From the NCBI GenBank assembly GCA_965215385.1, contig OZ244059.1:2356001-2420000 (forward strand): 64,000 nucleotides of DNA, in the 5' to 3' direction. The DNA is from JAPORY01 sp965215385. Lineage in GTDB: Bacteria; Pseudomonadota; Alphaproteobacteria; Rhodobacterales; Rhodobacteraceae. Position 1 is the stretch's first letter; every line of letters starts with the position of its first letter. Position numbers and translations under genes: made by a program. Below the pieces are notes generated by a model, which saw only the letters and a list, made by a program, of their open reading frames with translations, did no database searches and had not been told where the DNA came from. Positions 48,395 to 58,005 of the stretch are shown piece after piece.

Positions 48395-49327
48395 TTAGAA
48401 TTTAAAGAATACGCCTGCTGACGCTTGCACCGCATCATCATTCGTGGGGTCAACAACTCCCGCAACGAATTTTACTCCACCACCCAGATCATGGGTGACG
48501 TCAAGTCCGAAAGACGAACCTTTGTCAGACGAAGGAACCACTTTTGTACGCTCATCAGCCTTATCACCCATCCACGGTTCATCTTGGTGAGCACCCCAAG
48601 CAACAAGAGTGGTAGCTGCCCCTATAGGTACGCTACCGTAGACGCGGAATTTGTTAACATCATCTCCATTGATCGCGAGATTCTGGTTGTTTGCATAAGA
48701 AACGCCAAGACCCGCAAATCCAAGATCACCCTCAATAGTTCCAACGATAACCTTTTCCTTTGGCACGTTTGAGTCTTGAGTGCCAACGGCTACCGTCCAG
48801 CCATCCATAGAATATGAAACGTGAGCACCGACTCGTTCTGAAGTGGTAGAACTTGAGATGTGGAAGCCGAGACCTCCCTGAGAGTAAATGATTTCGACAC
48901 CATTGACCACCCCGACGCCACCGCTTGTGTAAGCATCAATTGGGGCATCGACGACAAGAGCATGAAAGCCTGCGCCATTTACACCAGTGTCGATCGAAGT
49001 GGTGGGCAAATAAAGGCCCGGCATACTGTCGACGGCACCAGCTGTGTTTCCGACTTGGAGAGTTGCTGGGCCCATCTGCGCATAGAGCCTAGCACCGTTA
49101 AAGCCAGCACCCCCAGGAGCTCCATTATTTTGGTTGGCCTCTGCACGAAAACGCCCGCCAAAAGTTACTCCCGCGTCAGACACTGCAGATGCGTCGAACT
49201 GCAATCTTAACCGACTTGTCAGGTTCACTTCGTCTACGTCTACCGCAGTGATGTGATTATTTGCCTCGTTGTAGTCTATACCAAAACGGGCAAGACCTGA
49301 TATTGCCACTCCTTGGGCTGCGGACAT
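48395..49327 (-). pseudogene. Porin paralogue lacking its signal peptide
   Basis: The 310 codons match the porin at 42410-43351 along the whole barrel: ARFGIDYNEANN, LTSRLRLQFDASAVSDAGVTFGGRF, GLYLPTTSIDTG, LGFHISS, and the terminal phenylalanine in GVFFKF. The match begins at MSAA, which in the intact porin is the end of the signal peptide. Further upstream the codons for the hydrophobic signal are missing and RepC-like sequence on the opposite strand takes their place from about 49321. There is no ribosome binding site before the ATG. It cannot be exported as it stands, though its terminator and barrel are undamaged, so the truncation is probably recent. Confidence 0.8.
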
Positions 49328-49638
49328 ACTCTCCGCAGTTTGCGATGTGGGCGCACCAAATGTATGGGCATATTGGGGATTGGGAGGATTTGCACCGCGC
49401 CGCAGCGCAACTGCGCAGCGCGATTGGTTTGAAGGTCAGTGCTTGGAATGCGGTCGAAAATAGCCTCGGACCCCTGATGACCGCGATTGCTTTTGTGCTC
49501 GTCTTTGAAAAGTACAACGAGCAGGCGATCCGCTCACCCAACGCCTATTTTGTCGCGCTGGCGGCAAGAGCACAAGCCGGCAACCTGTATCTTGCGCGGA
49601 GTTTTTATGGGCGGCTGTCGCGGCAAAGTCAGGTTTGA
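49321..49638 (+). pseudogene. RepC-like plasmid replication initiator, C-terminal fragment
   Basis: The frame gives TYSPQFAMWAHQMYGHIGDW, then LRSAIGLKVSAWNAVENSLG, VFEKYNEQAIRSPNAYFVAL and ARAQAGNLYLARSFYGRL. This follows the C-terminal domain of RepC of alphaproteobacterial repABC plasmids (SAW..A...LG, RSPxxYLxxLTxRAxxGxFSL). About 105 residues remain of a protein of about 400. It starts at the point where the porin copy breaks off. RepA and RepB are absent, so this is a remnant. Confidence 0.6.
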
Positions 49639-49679
49639 AGGTTGCGCGGGCGATTAGAGGCAACGCAATCATCGACGGG

Positions 49680-50965
49680 TTAGTCGGAATGCGAATCGCA
49701 AAACAACTCCCATTGCATCATGATCTTGCGTCGCGCTTCCAACAGATCGCTACGGTGATAAGCCCGTGAGGTCTTCGAACCAACCTGATGCGATAGTGCC
49801 AATTCCGCAGCAAACCAGTCGACGCCGTTCTCCGCCGCCCAATCACGGGACGAACTCCTAAATCCGTGCGGTGTGACCCGATATTCAAGTTGGTGCAAAG
49901 TCCGACGCATGGTGCCCTCAGCCAGATAACCGCCATGCGAAGTCCCAACAAAAACAGGCGGGCTTTTGTTTATTCGTGGTAAGCCGACCAAAATTTCTGA
50001 CGTGCGGTTGGTGATCGGAACCCGATGGGTTTGATAAGTCTTCATGCGGGCCAACGGAATCGTCCAAACTCGGGTATCAAAATCAATTTCCTGGCACTGC
50101 GCCTTGCGCATCTCGCTTGATCGGCAGGCCGCAAGAATAGCAAATTCCAGCATCGCGGCGGCTTGACCACTAAGCTCGCGTAACTGCGAGATGAGTTGCG
50201 GAACCTCTTTATACGGGAGGGCAGAATGGTGATTAACCGGCCGAATTCGCTCTGGAGAAACCAAGACCAGCTTCAGATGATCATGCCAGTGCGCCGGATT
50301 GCCTTCAGCGGGCCGTAGACCGTGAAACGCCGCCCAACTGAGAATGGCTCAAGCCGTCCTCGAAGGCGACTAGCCGTTACCGGCTTGAGGGTCCACAACG
50401 GGCCGCTCTCGCCGTGTCGATTAGACGTCGGTTGTTGCAGGACATCAAATATACAGTTGGTATCGATACGTTCTATCGGCAAATGCCCCAGTAGCGGCAG
50501 GGCGTATGATGCCAAACTTCGGTGCCAATCCCGACGGTGTACAGCACTGCGGAAATAGCCCGTTGCTTCAACGATGGTCGCGAGGTACGTTTCCACAACT
50601 TCGGCAAATGACTTGTCTTGCCGACTAGCAGCGTCGACCAAAAATTGGTGCTGCTGTAACGGGTGGGGCGGTTGGTTGAGCGGATCAATGCCCGCCGCAA
50701 CAAGTTGGCGAAGCTGGATCGCCAAGTTACTGGCGGAAGACAGATCAATGTCCAGAAAGCGACCGAGGCCCATCGCTCGCGGTTTCTTGCAACCAGCCGT
50801 TGTACCGCTGCCTCGAACCTCAGCATTTGGCGGCGTATAGCGAAATACCCACGAGCGGGTTCCACTCTCGGTTACGTTGATCCAAAGTCCCATTGTCTCA
50901 CCAGCGCGGTGCAATCCTGGCTTTTGATTCTCGGCGATCTCCCGATCGGTTAAGAGACGAACCAT
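49680..50965 (-). pseudogene. Tyrosine integrase gene with one frameshift
   Basis: Two consecutive frames (start ATG 50965 and, after the shift, down to 49680) together make a full integrase of about 428 residues, parallel to the intact one at 54751-56058. The N-terminal part has LLTDREIAENQKPGLHRAGE and the core-binding HRRDWHRSLASYALPLLG. The catalytic part has ACRSSEMRKAQ, HGFRSSSRDWA, ALSHQVGSKTSRAYHRSDL with the nucleophilic tyrosine. Removing about one base near 50345 restores the junction (LSWAAFHG). It is clearly a diverged paralogue of the other integrase, not a recent copy. Confidence 0.88.
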
Positions 50966-51010
50966 CCTTCGTACCTGATATGTGTTGTTTTACGTGTTGT
51001 ATTTTGGATT
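50966..51010 (-). promoter_or_regulatory. Repeats upstream of the broken integrase
   Basis: Read on minus, the 30 bases before the ATG contain CAACACGTAAAACAACACATATC, of which AACACGTAA and AACACATAT form two near-identical units 11 bases apart. They resemble the four units before the intact integrase and may be arm-type integrase sites or operators. Confidence 0.4.
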
Positions 51011-51063
51011 CGGTTTGTGATGAGTTCAACGATCAACGATTACGAGCCAAAGCATCCGATAGT

Positions 51064-51350
51064 GATAACTATATGAGATCGTGCTGTTGTCAGACTTTGC
51101 TAAGGTTCGCAAGCGACCGATCCCGGCGACCCTTGGACAGGCATTCAAGCTGGTGGCAACAAACGGGTGGTCTTTGGCGGGCGGCGAAACAACTGCGCAG
51201 GGCGGGCAGGTGCGGCGGCAAGTTCAGCACACGGTTGGAAACCACCTCGGAGCAGCATTGACGGGCATGGCACTTGTGCTGGTGTTCGTAAAACCACTGA
51301 AGCGTGCATACGATCGTCGACCGAGGCAATCATGCCTGCTGTGTTTTGAG
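51064..51350 (+). pseudogene. Second, more decayed RepC-like fragment
   Basis: In shifting frames the sequence gives WRAAKQLRRAG, then VGNHLGAALTGMALVLVF, then KTTEACIRSSTEA, lining up in order with HRAAAQLRSA, VENSLGPLMTAIAFVLVF and KYNEQAIRSPNA of the fragment at 49321-49638. At least two frame changes are needed. It lies in the same orientation on the other side of the broken integrase. Confidence 0.4.
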
Positions 51351-51564
51351 TACGATCATCGCTATTGCCATCGCACTATTGTCTCGAACGAAATGGCAGT
51401 ACAGCGTGAAATTGCTGTCAATCATATCAGGGTGACGCTGGATTGGCACTCGACAACGATAGACGGTACCTATTAACTCTCCAACTATGTTTGTAATGCC
51501 GCCGCGGTCACGTCAATTCACTCTGAGATCGAATGAACTATCGGGATGTCGGGTTCCGCAGCAT
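51351..51564. other. Non-coding stretch
   Basis: No supported gene or site. Confidence 0.3.
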
Positions 51565-51870
51565 CTATTCCTCTGATAAACGGACTAAGGCCTCATCACG
51601 TTGGTTTTTCCAGTGCGCGTTGAATTTCTCGAATTCCCAAAAAGCTTGCATTCGTAATTCCTTCGGAAACTTCGTGAAATTTTCATCTGCTAAACGCGAC
51701 AGCAATTCTGATAGGAAACGATCATAGGTATAGACAAGAACAATACTTTTCAGCGTTACTTTGTCAAGAAGTACCAGATCGTCGGAACATGCGTCAAAGA
51801 TTGACTGGGCACCGTCAAGCACGATGAAGGGAGTTGTCCCTTCCTCAATCCTCTGCCGCAAAATAGGCAT
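51565..51870 (-). CDS. Hypothetical soluble protein, second gene of a small pair
   Basis: A 101-residue protein starting MPILRQRIEEGTTPFIVLDG, with two predicted helices at the C-terminus (SELLSRLADENFTKFPKELR, then a Trp-rich EFEKFNAHWKNQRDEAL). No family is recognised. Its ATG follows directly on the TAA of a 51-residue membrane protein on the same strand, with no gap, so the two must be co-transcribed and probably coupled. It sits among integrase and transposase remnants. Confidence 0.5.
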   Translation of the reverse strand: MPILRQRIEEGTTPFIVLDGAQSIFDACSDDLVLLDKVTLKSIVLVYTYDRFLSELLSRLADENFTKFPKELRMQAFWEFEKFNAHWKNQRDEALVRLSEE

Positions 51871-52026
51871 TTAGTCAGCAGTTATGAGGCGCATTTCTTT
51901 GATCTCGGTCTCCAAAGCTTTCATAAGACGTTTTCTTTTTCGGTGCGCCACATAGTAAAGCCGCACCGCAAAAAATGCGAATCCCAAAATCAGCAAGATA
52001 ACACCTGTTATGGCATTCTCAATCAT
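51871..52026 (-). CDS. Small single-span membrane protein
   Basis: A 51-residue frame: MIENAITGVILLILGFAFFA forms one membrane helix, followed by VRLYYVAHRKRKRLMKALE, a basic cytoplasmic tail and short helix. By the positive-inside rule the N-terminus is outside. It ends directly at the start of the 101-residue gene. The hydrophobic-then-basic design is that of small regulatory or toxin-like membrane peptides, but no family is recognised. Confidence 0.5.
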   Translation of the reverse strand: MIENAITGVILLILGFAFFAVRLYYVAHRKRKRLMKALETEIKEMRLITAD

Positions 52027-52329
52027 TATTGGAATTCTCAATTCCAAACTGTTCCCTTTCGTCCGTTCAATTTACCATAAAGTGATGCTTTGCTCGCCAC
52101 CCGTGAAAGCTGTTGATCCGAGCAAGTACTCTTTATAGAGTACCTACATAATAGGAATGATAGGCCCTAGCATGGTCAATGCTCCTTTAGAAAACATCAA
52201 AGTGTTACATTCGGCGGCTGCTGAATGAAAGATTGTCAGTAGAAACTTGATTGCTTCCAAAGTTTTTGTCACAGAAGTCAATACCGCATTGATGTCGACT
52301 AAAGCTTGTGACGGGCGGCGGCGGTGCAG
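52027..52329. other. Non-coding stretch upstream of the small membrane protein gene
   Basis: About 300 bases with no supported gene; should hold the promoter of the minus-strand pair. Confidence 0.3.
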
Positions 52330-52416
52330 TGTGTGCCGGATGCTTTAAATACGCGGCCGCGCCAGGTCTTGGGGTATCGCACCCCGCAGGAGGTGATGGC
52401 CGCGGCCAGAGCCTGA
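52330..52416 (+). mobile_element. IS30-family transposase, C-terminal remnant
   Basis: The frame reads DALNTRPRQVLGYRTPQEV and ends MAAARA-stop at 52416. This is the well-known C-terminus of IS30-type transposases (LNxRPRKxLGxxTPxE). About 30 codons survive; the rest of the element is not found nearby. Confidence 0.7.
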
Positions 52417-53031
52417 ACGCTCATACTCGTCGCAAAATTGCAACCGCTTAATGATCGACACGATCATTGACGACTTGGAAAAAAAATCGTCTCTCGGTCT
52501 GCCAATCCGTCACGGGTTTGCGGTCAGAACACCGGGCAAAATTGGGTAATCCCGGTTCTTGGTGGAATGAAAGACTAGATGCGGGCACCTGATGAGTGTC
52601 GAAAGGGTATGGGTCCGCCGGCCGTCACGAACCCGCCTAGACCTATTCCCGGTTCCAGTCGGCATCGGGGTATCTTCCGCTGCTTCGTATCGTGTCGCTG
52701 AAGTGCGCCGATCGGCACCCGACAGATCAAGACGGAAAGGCGGCTGCCGCCCCCTTCAACCCCCGCATTATCGACGGTGTTCAATCGCGTGTCGACGAGC
52801 CGTCGACATGGTCAGCCGCGGTGCCGGTGCCAAGATCGGACTTCACTTTACTTGCGCTTGACCGGAGACTGATCTAAAGTCCCAGTTAGAGATTGCGACC
52901 GCTGTTGACCACTGACAACACAGCGAACCATTCTTGATAACCCCGGCGGCTGCTCACCAGTTCAGAAAAACACTGAGGGCGGGTGAAAAAAAAAGCCTAG
53001 TGTTGCGCTTCAGTGTTGAAAGCGGGAATGA
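52417..53031. other. Non-coding or decayed stretch
   Basis: About 600 bases after the IS30 remnant. Open frames around 52560-52880 exist in two registers with Arg/Pro-rich composition typical of shadow frames in GC-rich DNA. I recognise nothing. Confidence 0.3.
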
Positions 53032-53820
53032 TTAAACACGCTGACGCAAGAAACGCATACCAGTAAGCACTGTGAGCGAAAATTTCCGACCATACAGTGT
53101 TCCGATAATATCGAATTTCTTCGGAATTTTCGGGAGGGTTTCTTCAAGTTAATTGTCACCTCGCCACCCTATAATATCGGCAAAAACTATGAGTCGAAGA
53201 CCTCATTGGATGACTATCTAGAGCGGCAACAAAAGGTAATTGAAGAATGTGTCAGAACACTCCATCACCAAGGTTCGATTTGTTGGCAAGTTGGTAACTA
53301 TGTCTCTGGCGGATCGATAATTCCTTTAGACGCATTACTCTATCCCATTTTCTCGAGTCTTGGTCTAAAGTTACGCAATCGCATAAGCTGGCACTTCGGT
53401 CATGGTTTACGTTGTACTCGCCGTTTGTCAGGGTGCTACGAAACCATAATCTGGTGGACATTGTCGGATCAGTACACATGGAATTTAGATCCAATCCGAA
53501 TCCCGGCGAAGTATCCCGGCAAGAGATATTTCAAAGGGCCAAATGCTGGTAAATTATCTGGCAACCCCTTAGGAAAAAACCCTTCTGATGTTTGGGCATT
53601 TCCAAATATAAAGAACAATCATCCCGAGAAGACGGATCATCCCTGTCAATTCCCCGTGGAACTGGTAGAGCGTCTCGTGCTATCTATGACCAACGAAAAA
53701 GACGCCGTGCTTGATCCTTACATGGGGGTTGATTCTGCATTAATCGCGGCCTGTATGCACGATAGAGTCGGGTACGGGTGCGACATTGTGGCAAATTACG
53801 TGAAGATCGCGAAAGACAGA
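53032..53820 (+). pseudogene. N4/N6 DNA methyltransferase, truncated at both ends
   Basis: The open frame holds CSDNIEFLRNF and the catalytic motif TSPPYNIGKNYE (53158-53193), then RNRISWHFGHGLRC, DPIRIPAKYPGKRYFKGPNAG, NHPEKTDHPCQFPVELVERL and the SAM-binding segment DPYMGVDSALIAA. It is a beta-class adenine/cytosine-N4 methyltransferase. No ATG or GTG with a ribosome site precedes the first motif. The SAM loop has GVD where the family has G-x-G. After YVKIAKDR the sequence becomes the DUF262 gene segment within 17 shared bases, so the last 10 or more residues are lost. It cannot be active as it stands. Confidence 0.8.
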
Positions 53821-54471
53821 AAAAGAGATACTGGTCCAGACGACAGACGATTTCGTTGAGTTGTGGGATAAGTCTGTATCGGCTTTGGAACAAGCGATCA
53901 GAATGTTGCGCCATCCGCAGGAATTTGGAGTCACATCGTCAAAATACTTACCCTATGTTTCCATTCTTCCTGCATTTTCGGCGTTACAAGAATACGTTAG
54001 CACGCTAGCAACTTACAAGCAACTCGACGCACAACACAAGGTTCGGTTTTGGTATTGGGCAGCAATTTTTACGTCACGATATTCGGGTTCAGTTGAATCA
54101 ACAGCGGCCCGAGATTTCCAAGATGTTAAAGCGTGGGTCGACAATGACGCTAAAGAACCCGTGTTGCTCGAGGAATTCAGAGATAGAGTGAAGAGCCTCG
54201 AACTACGCCGTGAGACCAAATACGGGTCTTCTATCTACAACGGTATTTTTAATCTGCTCGTGATGAATGGCGCTCGCGATTGGATCACAGGGAAAATACC
54301 TGAAGACGAGTTGCTGGATGATCATCACATCATTCCTGTGTCTTGGGGCGACAGTAATTTTGAAGACCGATCTATTCATTCCATCCTGAATAGAACCCCG
54401 CTGTCCGCCAACACAAACCGGCAAGTGATCGGAGACAAACTGCCCAACGCCTACTTGTCTGATTTAATTTC
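53811..54471 (+). repeat. Near-identical partial copy of the DUF262-HNH gene
   Basis: This 661-base segment matches 46935-47595 in the same orientation without gaps; I count about eight or nine base differences. It covers the middle of the DUF262 protein including the HNH motif DDHHIIPVSWG. The frame is open (53861-54487) but has no proper start and ends after YLSDLIS with a few unrelated residues. Three residues differ from the full gene: Leu to Val, His to Tyr, Pro to Ser. The left junction is inside a methyltransferase remnant, the right one at a TGATTTAATTTC block. Confidence 0.92.
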
Positions 54472-54487
54472 GGACCAAAAAAAGTGA

Positions 54488-54750
54488 AAATTAGGCCAAT
54501 TTTTCGCTTGACCAGAGATATTGATGCTATTTGGTGGCCGACTCGATGTCGATACTTGCATTGTTGAGATAGCGGCTCTCAGTTTTATCGCGTTCCACGC
54601 GTTGTGAAGAGTAACTGTCGACGACTTTAGAAAAAACATAACAACCTCCCGCTAATTTTCAGTCACATCAGAGAAATGTCGAAAACCGATTGGAATTTAA
54701 TCTCCCTGCTTCTCGCGAATCAAATTTGAATCAAGACGGCCTAGAAATCT
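54488..54750. other. Intergenic region downstream of the integrase
   Basis: About 260 bases with no supported gene. One end of an integrated element could lie here, but I find no tRNA or clear direct repeat. Confidence 0.3.
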
Positions 54751-56058
54751 TCAAGACTTGGTTTCGACAGCGTTGGAATAACAAAATAACTCCCACTGCG
54801 CCATTATCTTTCGTCTCTCTTCCAACAGATCACTGCGGTGATAAGCACGCGATGTCTGCGTACCGACCTGATGCGACAATGCGTATTCCGCAGCGATCCA
54901 ATCGACACCGGTCTCGGCAGCCCAATCCCGAAACGAACTCCGAAAGCCGTGCTGCGTGACGCGATACCCCAACCGATGTAATGCCCGACGCATTGCGGAT
55001 TCCGGTAAACGACCACTGAGATTTTCGTCGATGAAGATATAAGGGCTATCTTTTGCTCTCGGCAAAGCAACCAAAATGTCCCGCATGCGATCGGTTAAGG
55101 GAACTCGGTGAGTGCGATACGTTTTCATGCGCTCAGCGGGAATTGTCCAAAGCCCCGCATCAAAATCGAACTCTTGCCATCGGGCATTGCGAACCTCACT
55201 TGATCGACTGGCCGAAAGAATCGCAAACTCCAGCGAGCGTTCGGGCTGACCCACAACAAACTTGAGCCGCCGCATTAAGTGAGGAACCTCCTTACAGGGT
55301 AAGGCATCAAAGTGCTGGACGGGTCGAACTCGGCTCGGTGACACCAAGGCTAATTTGAGATGACCTTGCCAGCGAGCGGGATTATCACCGGATGACCGGA
55401 TACCATGAAAAGCCGCCCAACTGAGAATAGACTCCAGTCGTCCGCGTAGACGGTTGGCGGTTACCGGCTTCATATTCCATAGCGGGCCGCATTCGCCCTG
55501 TCGGTTAGAAGTCGGTTGTCGCAAAACGCGCAAAATACAATCGGTATCAATCAATTCGACGGGAACGTTAGCCAACAAAGGCAGAGCATAAATCTCCAGA
55601 CTTCGGCGCCAATCTCGGCGATGTACCGCACTGCGATAGTTTCCCGTTGCCTCAACCATGGTTGATAAGTAGGCCTCGACGATTTCTCCAAATGGCTTGC
55701 AGTGAGGGCCAGTATTTATGCTCGCAAAGTTTGTGCCTTGATGACCGGGTCTGGCCTGATGCTTAATCTTCAGGGGATCAATTCCGCCAGCTAGAAGCTT
55801 GCGAAGTTCAATTGCCCGCTCACTGGCAGTCGCTAAATCAACGTCCGGAAAGCCGCCGAGACCCATTGCGCGAGGTTTCTTGCGCCCCGCCGTCGCACCG
55901 CTCACGCGTACTTCAGCCTGCGGCGGCGTATACCGAAATACCCATGACCGAGTCCCGCTCTTGGTGACATTGATCCATAGGCCCCTAGTTTCACCAGCGC
56001 GATGCAATCCTGGTTTGAGATAGGCAGCGATCTCATGATCAGTCAAAAGCGGATTCAT
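54751..56058 (-). CDS. Tyrosine recombinase/integrase, intact
   Basis: A 435-residue phage/island integrase. The N-terminal DUF4102-like part starts LLTDHEIAAYLKPGLHRAGE and contains WVFRYTPP and RAMGLGGFPDVDLATA. The core-binding domain has HRRDWRRSLEIYALPLLA. Catalytic residues: Arg in SASRSSEVRNARW, His and Arg in TQHGFRSSFRDWA, His in ALSHQVGTQTS and the tyrosine in RAYHRSDLLEERRK. ATG 56058 is preferred over GTG 56061. AGGA lies upstream. A diverged, broken relative lies at 49680-50965. No attachment site or cargo boundary could be fixed. Confidence 0.92.
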   Translation of the reverse strand: MNPLLTDHEIAAYLKPGLHRAGETRGLWINVTKSGTRSWVFRYTPPQAEVRVSGATAGRKKPRAMGLGGFPDVDLATASERAIELRKLLAGGIDPLKIKHQARPGHQGTNFASINTGPHCKPFGEIVEAYLSTMVEATGNYRSAVHRRDWRRSLEIYALPLLANVPVELIDTDCILRVLRQPTSNRQGECGPLWNMKPVTANRLRGRLESILSWAAFHGIRSSGDNPARWQGHLKLALVSPSRVRPVQHFDALPCKEVPHLMRRLKFVVGQPERSLEFAILSASRSSEVRNARWQEFDFDAGLWTIPAERMKTYRTHRVPLTDRMRDILVALPRAKDSPYIFIDENLSGRLPESAMRRALHRLGYRVTQHGFRSSFRDWAAETGVDWIAAEYALSHQVGTQTSRAYHRSDLLEERRKIMAQWELFCYSNAVETKS

Positions 56059-56067
56059 CACCTATCC

Positions 56068-56110
56068 TTATGTGTTCTGTTATATGTTCTTATGTGTTTG
56101 CTTATATGTC
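56068..56110 (-). promoter_or_regulatory. Four ordered 9-bp repeats before the integrase
   Basis: TTATGTGTT (56068), TTATATGTT (56080), TTATGTGTT (56090) and TTATATGTC (56102) alternate with spacings of 12, 10 and 12 bases, beginning nine bases before the integrase start. The near-helical spacing suggests a protein bound along one face of the DNA: arm-type integrase sites or autoregulatory operators. Confidence 0.6.
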
Positions 56111-56835
56111 TTTGCCGGTAATCGCGCCACACTAAGCACTCAGGGACACAACTTTCGATTCCTTTATCTCACTCCAAACGTATTTGATTGAAGGGCGTGT
56201 TTGGCGACTGACATTTCAAATGTGGAGAGAGAAGCTGCTGAGGTCAGGACAAGCAACACCAAGCCTACAGACCGGGCAGACCGTCGCAATGACCCCACGC
56301 TGTGATGAGGAAACGACGAGGCCAAAGAGTTATCGAAGAACGATAGTATCCAGCGACTTGGGCTCAGACTTGGACGGGCAAACTCTCCATCCGTTATTTC
56401 AGGCATCTAGATCAGAAAGCCATCAGTCTCCCCCGTTCACACCTTGATGAGTCCTTGTTATTGAACTCGCAGTGCCGATAGCCACTCAAGCGAGACAATG
56501 CTCAAAATCTCTACTCGAAACCATTAAGGCGGTTGGCCCTCGCTCAGAAATTATCCGCAATTAGTGCGGGTTCGCAGAGCCGCCGAGAAAAGTTAAAATT
56601 GCGAAGGCACATAACAAAATGTTGCGAGAGTTTCTACCAATACCGACATTGGGTGATTATCGCAACGAGGCTTCTAACCTATTCAAGAAACCCACCTCCG
56701 AGATCTTCTCATGCCTGAGTACTTCAACGCAAGTGAGTTTCGGTTCAACTCGCCCTCGCCATGTCTTGCGCACATTCGATTGTTTCTCCATATAGCGAAA
56801 TGCGTAGCAACTGCCACGAGCTTAGGAGGAAAGTA
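56111..56835. other. Gap between integrase and transporter operon
   Basis: About 725 bases between divergent genes. Short frames on both strands lack domains. It should hold the promoter of the tct operon. Nothing else supported. Confidence 0.3.
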
Positions 56836-57948
56836 ATGAACGACAAACTCAACTTAACAAGACTCGCTGCGAGCATCGCTTTCGGCACCGCAATGCTGTT
56901 CTCGACGCCGGCGACGGCGGGCGGTCACGGCATTAATTTGGAGGGGAAAACCGTCGAGTGGATTATTCCGTTCTCAGAAACGGGCGGTTCAGCCAAATGG
57001 GCTAACTTCTATGCCCCGCTTCTGTCGGAAGCCCTACCCGGTGAACCCACAGTCGTCGTCAAATTTATGCCCGGAGCGGGCTCCACCAAAGGCGCGAATT
57101 GGTTTCAAGAGCAGAACTTTGATGATAGCAACGGCACAGTAATCTTTGGCTCGTCGGGATCAACGCAATTTCCGTATCTGCTCGGCGACCCGCGGGTGCG
57201 GTACGAGTATAATGATTGGAATGTTGTGCTCGCATCAGGCACCGGGGGGGTTGCGTACCTGCCGCCGGATCTAGCGGCGAAAATGAACGGTTTTGATGCA
57301 TCAAATCTACGAGACACCGACTTCATCTACGGTAGCCAAGGCGCAACACGGCTGGACTTGGTGCCACTTCTCGCTTGGGAAATGCTGGGGCTAAATGTTG
57401 AGCCGGTATTCGGCATCAAAGGTAGAGGTGACGGTCGTCTAATGTTTGAACGCGGCGAGGCCAATATCGACTATCAAACATCTTCATCCTATCTCAAAGG
57501 TGTCGTGCCGCTGGTCGAAGACGGTTCTGCCGTGCCCATGATGAGCTGGGGTGCCCTTGACGCTAATGGCGGTATTATTCGCGATCCGACCTTCCCCGAC
57601 CTGCCGACCTTCAAGGAAGTTTGTTCTGCGACCCCGGGATGCGAGACTAGCGGTCCGCAATGGGACGCTTGGAAAGCCTTCTTTATCGCAGGATTCCCAG
57701 CGCAAAAAATGGTATTCCTACCAGCCGGAGCGTCAAATGATGCCATCGTAACCTACACAAAGGCATTCGACGCCATTAAAGCACGAGGTGACTTTGCTGA
57801 AATCTCCACCGGTCGGCTCGGCGTCTATCCGCAAATGACTGGCGATGAGGCAACGGCGGCATTGCAACTTGCGACAAATGTCCCGCAATCGGCGAAGGAT
57901 TTCGTGACGAACTGGCTGCAAGAACGCTATGGGGTCTCCCTAAACTAA
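56836..57948 (+). CDS. tctC: Tripartite tricarboxylate transporter substrate-binding protein
   Basis: A 370-residue periplasmic binding protein (TctC/BUG family). The signal peptide (residues 1-31) ends STPATAGG. The mature part starts LEGKTVEWIIPFSETGG, the family opening strand, followed by VVKFMPGAGSTKGANWF, and has FIYGSQGATRLDLVPLLAWEMLG. It is somewhat longer than the usual 320 residues. AGGAGG stands six bases before ATG 56836. It captures a carboxylate for the TctA-TctB channel encoded next. A 12-bp hairpin separates it from the membrane gene. Confidence 0.9.
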   Translation: MNDKLNLTRLAASIAFGTAMLFSTPATAGGHGINLEGKTVEWIIPFSETGGSAKWANFYAPLLSEALPGEPTVVVKFMPGAGSTKGANWFQEQNFDDSNGTVIFGSSGSTQFPYLLGDPRVRYEYNDWNVVLASGTGGVAYLPPDLAAKMNGFDASNLRDTDFIYGSQGATRLDLVPLLAWEMLGLNVEPVFGIKGRGDGRLMFERGEANIDYQTSSSYLKGVVPLVEDGSAVPMMSWGALDANGGIIRDPTFPDLPTFKEVCSATPGCETSGPQWDAWKAFFIAGFPAQKMVFLPAGASNDAIVTYTKAFDAIKARGDFAEISTGRLGVYPQMTGDEATAALQLATNVPQSAKDFVTNWLQERYGVSLN

Positions 57949-57955
57949 ACCGCCT

Positions 57956-57986
57956 ATTGATAGGGCGAGCGCACCGCCCTATCAAT
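57956..57986 (+). promoter_or_regulatory. Intercistronic hairpin between tctC and tctA-tctB
   Basis: ATTGATAGGGCG at 57956-57967 pairs perfectly with CGCCCTATCAAT at 57975-57986 around a 7-base loop. There is no T run after it. Such stems after binding-protein genes stabilise the upstream mRNA or reduce read-through, giving more binding protein than membrane protein. Confidence 0.7.
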
Positions 57987-58005
57987 CCGTTGATCGGTTG
58001 ATTGA

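Noticed and set aside
52560..52880. Overlapping plus-strand frames of 60-90 codons
   Set aside because: Two registers are open at once with Arg/Pro/Ser-rich content, typical of non-coding GC-rich DNA.
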